A stretch of DNA of 64,000 bases, from contig CAQOGY010000003.1 in assembly GCA_948847595.1 (NCBI GenBank), positions 252,974-316,973 on the forward strand, written 5' to 3'. Both the position numbers and the translations under genes were made by a program. Shown piece after piece: positions 44,873 to 52,511 of this stretch (its first letter is position 1; every line of letters starts with the position of its first letter). Origin of the DNA: an uncultured Bacteroides sp. GTDB lineage: Bacteria > Bacteroidota > Bacteroidia > Bacteroidales > Bacteroidaceae. A model generated the notes under the pieces. That model did not search any database. It was given only the letters and a program-made list of their open reading frames with translations, and was not told the origin of the DNA.

Positions 44873-45838
44873 TTAAGCCATTACAAACACTTTACCTTTC
44901 TTAATCAGAATATCACCTTTTATGATAGCCGGACAAATCATTGTCGGATTAGTTACCTTTGTTGATTCCATTTGTTCAAACCAATCTATTTTGTCTTCAC
45001 TAAAGGAAACGACTTCCAAGCCATAGCAATTCAATGAATCAACAACCTGTTCTATACGCTCATCTATCTTCGCCAACCGTTTGTCATTAGGCTGTTGAGA
45101 GTATGCCACACCCAATAAAGACTGAATACTTGCCAATAATAGGCTATAATCCCTTTCCAATGTAGGCTTTTCCTGCGATTCATATTTATTGACTACTTTC
45201 TGTATCTGATTACGGAAGGTATTAATCAAAGAATCAATACTATCACAAGTTTGTTGTATGATATTTAAGAATGTAGCTACATCAATTTCTGTATTTACAA
45301 TGGCTGCTTCAATTTTTGGTTTAGGGGTAATTGACTTCTTCTCCTCAACATTCTTTTTTCCTGATTTTGTTGCTAAATAGAGAACTATAGCCGTACCTGC
45401 TATCGCACCAAATACAGCACCCCAGCCACTACCCAGTGTCATTTTTCCTAATACTGCACCACCTCCCGCACCAATTAAAGTCTTTGTACCATCTAACTTT
45501 TGAGACAAGAACATTTCAATCGGATTTCTCTCTGGCTGGTTCTTCTTTTCTTCTGAAAAATGAACTTTTGTTTTAATCTCTATCTCTTTTTCAGTCAACT
45601 TTCGTCCCATTTCTTGTTGCGCATTCAACAATGATAATGCAGCCTGCAAGATATAATCTTCCGAAACAGAAAGATTCTGGCGATATTCTCCACCTTGATT
45701 AAACAATGAATCAAAGTAATTAGTAACAATGCTTTGAATCTTGTTTACATCTTTAGGCAGCATTAAGCCTGTCAACTCTTTTTCTAATGCCTGTTTGTTT
45801 GCTTCAAACATCAAGGCCAAAGTTTGTTTTTTATTCAT
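44873..45838 (-). CDS. coiled-coil protein with glycine-rich membrane hairpin (possible GrpE-like partner)
   Basis: 321 residues. The N-terminal helical region (residues 1-115) includes LSLLNAQQEMGRKLTEKE. A Gly/Ala-rich hydrophobic stretch (about 119-156; GAGGGAVLGKMTLGSGWGAV, AGTAIVLYLA) is followed by a long coiled region. The C-terminal domain reads NPTMICPAIIKGDILIKKGK. A coiled coil ending in a small beta domain with a PAxxxxD..I..G pattern recalls GrpE, the nucleotide exchange factor of Hsp70, and the Hsp70-like gene is next. That is inference from layout, not a clear match. The gene lies 12 bp before the Hsp70 gene. Confidence 0.6.
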   Translation of the reverse strand: MNKKQTLALMFEANKQALEKELTGLMLPKDVNKIQSIVTNYFDSLFNQGGEYRQNLSVSEDYILQAALSLLNAQQEMGRKLTEKEIEIKTKVHFSEEKKNQPERNPIEMFLSQKLDGTKTLIGAGGGAVLGKMTLGSGWGAVFGAIAGTAIVLYLATKSGKKNVEEKKSITPKPKIEAAIVNTEIDVATFLNIIQQTCDSIDSLINTFRNQIQKVVNKYESQEKPTLERDYSLLLASIQSLLGVAYSQQPNDKRLAKIDERIEQVVDSLNCYGLEVVSFSEDKIDWFEQMESTKVTNPTMICPAIIKGDILIKKGKVFVMA

Positions 45839-45845
45839 TTTTGGA

Positions 45846-46556
45846 TTATCTATATTCTCTTTTTTTATTAGATATATCTGAATATAATAGCCATATTAAC
45901 ATCCCTTTTATATTTTTACATACACAGCTTAAAATCATGCATACAGCTAAAAGGAGTCCCATTAATACTATTATTAAAACACATATTTGTATAGAAATTT
46001 GCATTATAATAGTACAAATCCAAGCAATAATGACAAATGATATAAATATGATAGTTATTTTACTTGTTGAAAATCCTAGTGGCATAAATCTTTGATCAAA
46101 TGGCTCTTGTAATTTATCATCTTTCGTGTTGTATTTAGAATCAAAAATAACAAGAGAATATAATGGATTTATTTCATATTTCTCTATAATTTTCATCCAG
46201 CTATTTGTCCATGCATTATGTCCTAAAATTGATAGCAACCACAGAATACTCACTATTAATCCTAATATGGAAACTAATATTAAATAGTATTCATAGTTGT
46301 TTTCTAAAAATAAGACTCCACTTTCTACTTTTAGATCTTTTATTTCAAATTGCCCATTTGCTGTTAATATTATATTTGTTGCACATAGCAATGTGCAATA
46401 AGCTACTAATAAAGCCCCATCAAATAAAGCATAATAATTCATCCATGTATGATACCGATCAACATGTTTCCAATAAGCCTCTATCGCTTTTTCATATGCG
46501 CACTTACGCTTATCTTCATCAGTTGTTTTGTAATGAACTTTTACATCTCTCATCAT
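45846..46556 (-). CDS. multi-pass membrane protein (RipA-like)
   Basis: 236 residues. The start region AYEKAIEAYWKHVDRYHTWMNYYALFDGA resembles small inner-membrane proteins of the RipA type. Four hydrophobic segments are visible: YALFDGALLVAYCTLLCA, YYLILVSILGLIVSILWLL, TIIFISFVIIAWICTII and ICVLIIVLMGLLLAVCMIL. Function unknown; in this operon it could form the membrane platform. It lies 7 bp upstream of the coiled-coil gene and is very AT-rich compared with the flanking core genome. Confidence 0.65.
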   Translation of the reverse strand: MMRDVKVHYKTTDEDKRKCAYEKAIEAYWKHVDRYHTWMNYYALFDGALLVAYCTLLCATNIILTANGQFEIKDLKVESGVLFLENNYEYYLILVSILGLIVSILWLLSILGHNAWTNSWMKIIEKYEINPLYSLVIFDSKYNTKDDKLQEPFDQRFMPLGFSTSKITIIFISFVIIAWICTIIMQISIQICVLIIVLMGLLLAVCMILSCVCKNIKGMLIWLLYSDISNKKREYR

Positions 46557-46559
46557 GTT

Positions 46560-47378
46560 CTATTTATACTGATCTAACATTTCGTTTTTCCATATATTAT
46601 CACCTTTAGACATCTGCCTAAAGAAACGACAGATATATCCTAAGTATATTAAACCGAATATACCAATCCCTAACCAATAGAAAGGAGTCCATGTAAACGA
46701 AAACCAACCTGTAGGTGGAACGTAAATGTGATACTTATATATAAGGTATAAGAGGATGGGAAGATTCCATAATGAATTTAAGGCAAAATGTTTAATTTCT
46801 TCATCCAACTTACTTTGTTTATACGCATTTGTTTTTGCTTTTATCACATTGCTGAGCCCATTTGTATAAAATGAATCAGGCATCAGAGAAGATGTACCTT
46901 GCCCATAACAAAATTCTTTCAATATCTCATCATTGTCTTTTGTTCCGGAAATACTATTACTTCCTACTTTTGCCATTAACAAAGCGTGTAATTTATGATA
47001 TTCAGATTCATCGCTATATCGGATAGCTTGATTGATCAAATCACATGCTTGTGAGTAATAAGATTGTCCGTTTTGAGGTTCTCTATCGATCGCTTCATAA
47101 AGACAAAACGCATTAAGGTATAATAATTTAGCTTTTATTTTACTGTTTGTGATTTGAGTATGTGATACCATCTGTATAAACGAATCTATTTGTTCGGACG
47201 AAGACAAAATTTCATTCTTATGGGTAATATATTGTTCCCAACAGTCATCAAATATTGCTTGGTCTTTTTTCAATGAGTTTGTGGCTGCACCAGTTAAATG
47301 ACCTATTGTTTCCTTCATTCCTGGTTGTGTGTTTCCTCCCAATACTCCTTTGGTAAAATTTTTATTACTTATTCCCAT
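46560..47378 (-). CDS. first gene of the island operon: helical membrane protein of unknown function
   Basis: Start taken at the ATG 47378 (MGISNKNFTKGVLGG); the frame extends to a TTG at 47405. The product is 272 residues. The N-terminus is Gly-rich and polar, followed by TPR-like helices (KIKAKLLYLNAFCLYEA, YYSQACDLINQAIRYSDE) and two C-terminal membrane segments (LWNLPILLYLIYKYHIYV and FYWLGIGIFGLIYLGYICRF). No family recognised. It follows a leader of about 300 nt and lies 3 bp before the next membrane-protein gene. Confidence 0.6.
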   Translation of the reverse strand: MGISNKNFTKGVLGGNTQPGMKETIGHLTGAATNSLKKDQAIFDDCWEQYITHKNEILSSSEQIDSFIQMVSHTQITNSKIKAKLLYLNAFCLYEAIDREPQNGQSYYSQACDLINQAIRYSDESEYHKLHALLMAKVGSNSISGTKDNDEILKEFCYGQGTSSLMPDSFYTNGLSNVIKAKTNAYKQSKLDEEIKHFALNSLWNLPILLYLIYKYHIYVPPTGWFSFTWTPFYWLGIGIFGLIYLGYICRFFRQMSKGDNIWKNEMLDQYK

Positions 47379-47690
47379 ACTCTTTGTATTTCTTACTGCT
47401 CCCAAGTCCCCCGAAGCAGGCTAACAACATATACAAAGAAAGCGTGAGACTTGTCCTGCTACTCACCAAAATCAGGCATCGCCAAACGCCTTGTGGAAGT
47501 GAGTGAAGAAACAATATTCCCACGCTGTGTGTTATGTATAAGTACGCAGAACACGTACCTGGTACATGCACAAACAGAATGAGCGTCACATTGTCCCTAT
47601 CCTTCCACGTGAAATTGGCGATTTCGATTTTAGGATAAAGCAAAAAAACGCTTTCTTATCTATATCGGCGATTTCTCCCGCCGTTTGAAG
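47379..47690 (-). promoter_or_regulatory. long leader of the island operon
   Basis: Between the promoter at 47691 and the first gene lie about 300 nt of clearly higher GC than the genes behind it. On the minus strand it starts with a cggcg/cgccg hairpin (47666-47683) and an aaagc-gttttttt-gcttt element, and later contains a gtaccaggtac palindrome. A 92-codon frame crosses it (FGGLGSSKKYKEYG at its end) and overlaps the first gene; I believe the DNA or RNA, not this peptide, is the conserved thing, but cannot exclude a leader peptide. Confidence 0.45.
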
Positions 47691-47720
47691 CAAAGATACG
47701 TTTTTCTTTTTACAATGCAA
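47691..47720 (-). promoter_or_regulatory. promoter of the island operon
   Basis: Minus-strand TATCTTTG (47691-47698), a perfect -7 box, with a weaker TTGCATTG region (47713-47720) at -33 distance. Predicted start near 47684. Confidence 0.55.
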
Positions 47721-47779
47721 CGCTCTGTGAGAATATTATTTCTTCAAAAGTAAGTATTTTATTTATTTTGCCATATTTT

Positions 47780-48480
47780 TAGAGCCTGTTTAAATTTTCT
47801 TCAATAATAATTTTATAACTGATATTTTAACCATTTCTTCTGCCGAATCGAATGTTAGTTCATAGTTTCGGCAGAGCCTCCTGTCATTTTCCATCCACGT
47901 GAATGTCCTTTCCACAATCCATCTTTTGTGAATCGGTCTGAATCCCTGTTCTTTGTACGCACTAATAACTACTTGAATCATATATCCAAATTTAGCCTTG
48001 ACGTTCTCAATAAGTTCGCCTCTATATCCTCCGTCTGCCAGTATAACTTTTATTCCGGAACAGAGTTCCTTTAATACTCTCATTAACAGATAAGCAGCCT
48101 TGCTGTCATGCATGTTGGCTATAGTGACTATCACTGCAATAAGAAAGCCATTCTTATCAACAACAATATGCCGTTTGATGCCTTTTACTTTTTTATTGCC
48201 ATCAACTCCATTCAGAGACTGATTATTGCCCCATTTAACGCTTTGGCTATCTATGATACCAACACTGGGTTCCATGGTTTGATTACGTTCAAATCGCACA
48301 TGACCGCGTAGCTTTTCAAGAAGCAAATCAAATATATCCAAAGAAGCCCATTTTCTATAATAGTAGTAAACGGATTCCCATTTAGGAAACTCCTTAGGCA
48401 ACATACGCCACTGGCAACCAGTTTTAACTAAATAAAATATAGCATTCCATATCATACGCAAACACGGCTTTTTCATTTAA
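47780..48480 (-). mobile_element. truncated IS5-family insertion sequence
   Basis: The end gagcctgtttaaatttt near 47781 looks like an IS5-family terminal repeat at the 3' side of the transposase. No matching repeat is found at the other side, so this copy has lost its 5' end. Confidence 0.65.
47790..48476 (-). pseudogene. IS5-family DDE transposase, N-terminally truncated
   Basis: 228 codons. The catalytic core is complete: IWNAIFYLVKTGCQWRMLP, IIDSQSVKWG (first Asp), ILADGGYRGE (second Asp) and HKRWIVERTFTWMENDRR (Glu). The usual N-terminal about 25-30 residues before this core are missing; a TAA directly precedes the ATG. The protein is therefore probably inactive. Confidence 0.75.
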
Positions 48481-48586
48481 GCTTTGATTTAGGGATACAA
48501 TCCCCCTTCCCATACCAGTGTGACATGGGTGGATATTCCGTATTTGGAAATCAATGTGTTAAGAATATGTCAAATCTAAATTTTTC

Positions 48587-49190
48587 TCATTTTTGAGCCA
48601 GAAAATGTAACACGTTAGTGAAGCTTACCGATAGCTCCCTTATTATCTCAGCCGTGCCTTTTCGCTTATCTGATATTTTTTTCCTTCTGTTCTTCCAAAC
48701 AGCAATCAGTGCCAAGACCATCCTTTGAATTGTGTCCAAGTTCCTAGCCGCCCGTTCAGCCTTACGTTTTATGCTGTCCTGCCGGAGGTTGCGGTCAAGA
48801 TCCCAGTGCATGCTTTCAATAGCCCAATGCTGTTTGGTTATCTGACTAAGCCGCTCTGCACTGCTATCCAGGCTTGAAATGTACAGTCGCTGTTCAGATG
48901 TACTCCTGCCATCAGACTTTTTCTCCGTAGATGTGAGTATTTCTATAACTGTCAAATTTCCATTCCATTTTTCCCTGTCGGCAATCAGTTCTTCCCCACG
49001 ATATATACGGCATATCCTTGACTCAATCCTGCCGTGTTCCAAATATGGGCTTTCCTTGTAGATATCAGTCGGGCTGGCGGTCTTTATAGAGGCTTCGAGT
49101 CCATAACGCAGAGATCTTTGATTCGCCTTGAGTTCGATCACGAAGTCTGCTCCTTTATCTCTAATTTTGTCTATTATTACCTTTTGGAAT
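48587..49190 (-). pseudogene. ISAs1-family transposase fragment
   Basis: A 184-codon C-terminal piece of an ISAs1 (H-repeat type) transposase: ELKANQRSLRYGLEASI, YISSLDSSAERLSQITKQHW and AIESMHWDLDRNLRQD are typical. The frame continues upstream without a start (IDKIRDKGADFVIELKAN) to a stop near 49180. A full-length protein would have about 370 residues, so roughly half is missing. Confidence 0.8.
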
Positions 49191-49494
49191 CACAGCTCTT
49201 TCATTTAGGATTTCGTTGCTCACTCAAAAATATGTTATTTTATAGCGAGTGTATCCTTGGGGTGTGAGGGTGATTTTTGCTCCTACGGTTTATAATTCAT
49301 AGGGTGATTTGATGGTTGGATAATATGCTCCCGCGGATATCCATTCCTTTGATTTTCGGTAAAATAGGTATCTGAACAATTAGACCGAATGGCAGATTTT
49401 TTTCGTAACTTTATGTTTGTAAATCAAATAGTTATGGATTGAATCAAACCACTCGACCAAGTTCTTCCGATTGCAGCAGACATGCACAATCATA
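49190..49494. other. IS relic sequence before the intact IS5-type element
   Basis: No gene. Bases 49404-49436 (cgtaactttatgtttgtaaa...agttatg) resemble the sequence just before the transposase start of the intact element (49565-49597, cgtaactttaaggttccta...agttatg). So this is probably the 5' end of an older related IS that was interrupted by the intact one. Confidence 0.5.
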
Positions 49495-50383
49495 GAAACT
49501 GTTTTGAAATGATTAAATAGTATATATTAATCTGTTAATTAGTTGGTTAATTGATGTATAGTTCGTAACTTTAAGGTTCCTAATCAAAAAAGTTATGAGC
49601 AATTATCCAACTAACCTAACTGAAAAACAGTGGCAAGTTATTAATAAAATCGTAGAGCCACAAGAAAGAAGCCGAAAAACTTCTCTCAGAGAAATTATAA
49701 ACGCGATTTTTTATCTCATCAAGAGCGGATGTCAATGGCGTATGCTCCCCACCGATTTTGCCCCTTGGCAAACGGTTTATTACTATTTCCGCAAGTGGAA
49801 ATTGGAAGGAGTATGGGAGGAATTGCTGGATATTCTTCATAAGTTGGCAAGGAAATCAATCGGTAAACAGGAAAGCCCCAGCATGGGCATTATTGACTCC
49901 AGAAGTGTGAAGACTTCTCACCACGTTGATACGAACAGAGGAATAGACGGCAATAAAAAAATCAAAGGGCGAAAGGAACATGTTGTGGTAGATACATTGG
50001 AGCTTCCAATGGCCATTAAAGTACATGAAGCCAACATTCATGACAGCAAAGGAGCCGTTCCAACGATGGAAAATCTTGTGTATAAATTTCCACGGCTCAG
50101 TAAAATTCTTGCCGATGGGGGATATCGGGGAGATTTGTCAAAGTGGACGAAAGACAAGTTCGGTTGGGAACTGGAAGTAGTACTCAGACCCAAAGAAAGT
50201 CCTAAGGATTTCAACGTCATTCCGAAACGGTGGATTGTAGAAAGAACTTTCTCTTGGCTGGAAAACTATAGGAGGCTTATAATTGACTACGAGCTCTTGA
50301 CTGAAACGGCAGAAGCAATGATAGAGATAGCATTCATTAAAATCGTCCTTAATAGATTTTTCTAATCATTTCAAAACAGCTTC
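49495..50383 (+). mobile_element. intact IS5-family insertion sequence
   Basis: Terminal inverted repeats gaaactgttttgaaatgatta (49495-49515) and the complement of 50363-50383 match at 20 of 21 positions. The element is 889 bp with one transposase. No clear target duplication flanks it; its right end abuts exactly the right copy of the 18-bp island repeat. Confidence 0.85.
49595..50365 (+). CDS. IS5-family transposase
   Basis: 256 residues, complete. N-terminal NLTEKQWQVINKIVEPQERS and IINAIFYLIKSGCQWRMLP. The DDE triad is in GIIDSRSVKTS, KILADGGYRGD and PKRWIVERTFSWLENYRR. It moves the 889-bp element. It is related to the truncated transposase at 47790 but not identical. Confidence 0.92.
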   Translation: MSNYPTNLTEKQWQVINKIVEPQERSRKTSLREIINAIFYLIKSGCQWRMLPTDFAPWQTVYYYFRKWKLEGVWEELLDILHKLARKSIGKQESPSMGIIDSRSVKTSHHVDTNRGIDGNKKIKGRKEHVVVDTLELPMAIKVHEANIHDSKGAVPTMENLVYKFPRLSKILADGGYRGDLSKWTKDKFGWELEVVLRPKESPKDFNVIPKRWIVERTFSWLENYRRLIIDYELLTETAEAMIEIAFIKIVLNRFF

Positions 50384-50401
50384 TTAATATAATGCGCTTT
50401 G
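50384..50401. repeat. right copy of the 18-bp direct repeat bounding the accessory island
   Basis: ttaatataatgcgctttg, identical to 36913-36930. It begins at the first base after the IS5 terminal repeat, so an originally longer repeat could have been cut by the IS. Confidence 0.65.
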
Positions 50402-50424
50402 CTTCGCTTTATTTATGTAGATTT

Positions 50425-51630
50425 CTATCCAATCTTTTTCTTCTTCAAATTCGGCAAAAAGAATGTGACCAATCCCAGTAGCGGCATATAAGCACAGATA
50501 TTATATACATATTCAATACTCGTTTTATCTGCTAAATTACCGAGTACGGCAGACGCTACACCGGCCACACCGAAAGCAAATCCAAAGAATAACCCTGATA
50601 TTAATCCGAGCTTGGTAGGAAGTAATTCCTGTGCATAAAGCAATATGGCGGGAAAAGCGGAAGAAAGCATCAATCCCACACAGAAGCTAAGGATAATAGT
50701 CCACATCAGATTGGCATGCGGCATAAGTAAACTGAACGGAGCCGCTCCCAAAATTGAAGCCCAAATAACATACTTCCGACCGATACGGTCACCTACCGGC
50801 CCACCAATCAGCGTCCCGATAGCAGTAGCAACTAAGAAAATAAATAAATATAGCTGCGAATCCTGTACCGTAACATTGAATTTATGAATCAGATAGAATG
50901 TATAATAACTGGTCAGACTCGCCATATAGATATATTTCGAGAAAATCAATATCAATAATATACCGATAGTAATAGCCGTTTTATCCATAGGCAGCGGAAG
51001 ATGAACCGGAGTTTTTATACTGACGGTTTGAGCCTTCATCCGGTTCAGATAAGATTTATACCATTTGCAAATCGGATACATGACTCCGATAGCTGCAACC
51101 GCTACAAATGCAAATATGAAAAGATGCTGTCTTCCATAAGGGGCAACGAGCAAAGCTACCAATAAAGGGCCTAGCGAACCACCAAAGTTTCCACCTACCT
51201 GAAAAAGTGACTGTGCCAATCCCCGCTTGCCACCAGAAGCAAGGAACGTGATGCGGGAAGCTTCCGGGTGAAGCACCGAAGAACCGATTCCGATTAAGAA
51301 CACAGATAACAATATCCAATACAGATTATCGGAAAATGCCAAGCTTGCCAAACCAACCATTGTAAAGCTCATTCCGATAGGCAACGACCATGCAACGGGA
51401 TATTTATCAAAGATAATTCCGGTAATCGGTTGAAAGACTGAAGCCGAAAGCTGATAAACCAGTGTGATAAGACCGATTTGCGCAAAACTCAATCCTAAAT
51501 CATCTTTGAATAGCGGATAAGCAGCTGATACAACGGACTGTAAAAGATCATTGAGACAGTGTGAAAGACTTAATGCGATTAAGATGGAAAATGTAATTTT
51601 TCCTACGGGTTGTTCCTGATTTTGTACCAT
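50425..51630 (-). CDS. MFS transporter, fosmidomycin-resistance (FSR) type
   Basis: 401 residues with 12 membrane segments. The start (FSILIALSLSHCLNDLLQSV) and YQLSASVFQPITGIIFDKYP, GIGSSVLHPEASRI and GGNFGGSLGPLLVALL are characteristic of FSR-type drug/H+ antiporters. The natural substrate is unknown. A minus-strand TACCTTTG at 51671-51678 provides its -7 element. This is the first core gene right of the island. Confidence 0.88.
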   Translation of the reverse strand: MVQNQEQPVGKITFSILIALSLSHCLNDLLQSVVSAAYPLFKDDLGLSFAQIGLITLVYQLSASVFQPITGIIFDKYPVAWSLPIGMSFTMVGLASLAFSDNLYWILLSVFLIGIGSSVLHPEASRITFLASGGKRGLAQSLFQVGGNFGGSLGPLLVALLVAPYGRQHLFIFAFVAVAAIGVMYPICKWYKSYLNRMKAQTVSIKTPVHLPLPMDKTAITIGILLILIFSKYIYMASLTSYYTFYLIHKFNVTVQDSQLYLFIFLVATAIGTLIGGPVGDRIGRKYVIWASILGAAPFSLLMPHANLMWTIILSFCVGLMLSSAFPAILLYAQELLPTKLGLISGLFFGFAFGVAGVASAVLGNLADKTSIEYVYNICAYMPLLGLVTFFLPNLKKKKIG

Positions 51631-51791
51631 GATACCTATTTCTTTAGAAGTGTTCCTGAAAAATTGGCTGCAAAGGTACGCAAACTTTCCCGTTTCTCTA
51701 AAACTAAGGATTGTAAATTGTCGTTAATTCAGTTTTGAGTTGCTGAACTATTCTCCATACCTGCTGTTGTTAAATTAAAAAGGAGGATAAT

Positions 51792-51824
51792 ATGAGCTTT
51801 ATTGGGTATATAATTTATTTTTAA
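51792..51824 (+). other. ten-codon ORF with a strong ribosome-binding site
   Basis: AAAGGAGG at 51778-51785 precedes ATG 51792, encoding MSFIGYIIYF then stop. The start resembles the N-terminus of GlsB/YeaQ-type small membrane proteins (FIGYII), so this may be a gene remnant or a leader. Shine-Dalgarno sites this strong are rare in Bacteroides. Confidence 0.35.
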
Positions 51825-51845
51825 TCTAAAAAACTGAATTTGATT

Positions 51846-52133
51846 ATGGAATGTAGACATGGTAATTTTTGGATTGGACTCGGAATCGGATCAATCCTGG
51901 GTGCGGTAGCTTACCGCCTTTCACGCACTGCGAAAGCTAAACAGTTGGAAAGCGAAATTTATGATGCTATCCACCGTATTGGTCGTGACGCAGAGGCTGC
52001 AGCAGCTTGCGCTGAAAAGAAAGCGATGAACCTCGGACTTAAAGCAGTAGAAACCGGAGCCGAAATTGCTGATAAAGTAGCAGCCGAAGCAGATAAAGTG
52101 GCTGACAAAGCAAAAGATAAATGGGGAAAATAA
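51846..52133 (+). CDS. small YtxH-like membrane-anchored protein
   Basis: Start taken at ATG 51846 (MECRHGNFWIGLGIGSILG), 95 residues. One N-terminal hydrophobic Gly-rich segment is followed by an Ala/Lys/Glu-rich helix (GAEIADKVAAEADKVADKAK). The plan resembles YtxH/gas-vesicle GvpP-like stress proteins. A good terminator follows. Confidence 0.6.
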   Translation: MECRHGNFWIGLGIGSILGAVAYRLSRTAKAKQLESEIYDAIHRIGRDAEAAAACAEKKAMNLGLKAVETGAEIADKVAAEADKVADKAKDKWGK

Positions 52134-52142
52134 TAATCCCAG

Positions 52143-52179
52143 AATTGGTAATCAGCTAGGATATAGTTGATTACCAATT
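52143..52179 (+). terminator. terminator after the YtxH-like gene
   Basis: Perfect 12-bp arms aattggtaatca (52143-52154) and tgattaccaatt (52168-52179), 13-base loop, then tctatat. Confidence 0.75.
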
Positions 52180-52224
52180 TCTATATAGTAACTACCTGTC
52201 ATTTACATCACTTAAAACCTTTAT

Positions 52225-52240
52225 GTGTGCCCGTGCACAC
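52225..52240. promoter_or_regulatory. putative LacI-family operator, distal
   Basis: gtgtgcccgtgcacac: a 16-bp near-palindrome centred on CG (one mismatched inner pair), the usual shape of LacI-family operators. Its centre lies 209 bp upstream of that of a second, perfect site. Confidence 0.5.
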
Positions 52241-52433
52241 TTTATACATTTTACCATTCTTTTTCATTCTTTTCCGGAATAAAGGTACTTTGTTTCTTGG
52301 CCTTTTCTACTCTATAAATGTACATTTTATGATTCTTTCTGCCGTTTTTCTTATGTTTTACAACATGAATGTATTATTTTATTTGTTGTTAAGTTTCTGA
52401 TTATTAGTAGTATATGTCCTTTTGTGTGTAAAT

Positions 52434-52449
52434 GTGTGTGCGCACACAC
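52434..52449. promoter_or_regulatory. putative LacI-family operator, proximal
   Basis: gtgtgtgcgcacacac: a perfect 16-bp palindrome centred on CG, 25 bp before a TACTTTTG -7 element (52475-52482) of the lacI-uxuB-uxuA unit. Confidence 0.6.
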
Positions 52450-52511
52450 TATTGTGTAATTCAATAATTCATTTTACTTTTGTCATCGAAAAACAAGATA
52501 CTTATTAAAAT

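Noticed and set aside
47365..47643. 92-codon minus-strand frame across the island leader
   Set aside because: It starts just after the promoter and overlaps the first gene in another frame. The sequence looks like a control leader, so I list it as a leader and not as a gene.
52167..52400. 77-codon plus-strand frame before the LacI regulator
   Set aside because: It is a hydrophobic low-complexity translation of an AT-rich intergenic region that also holds an operator-like palindrome.
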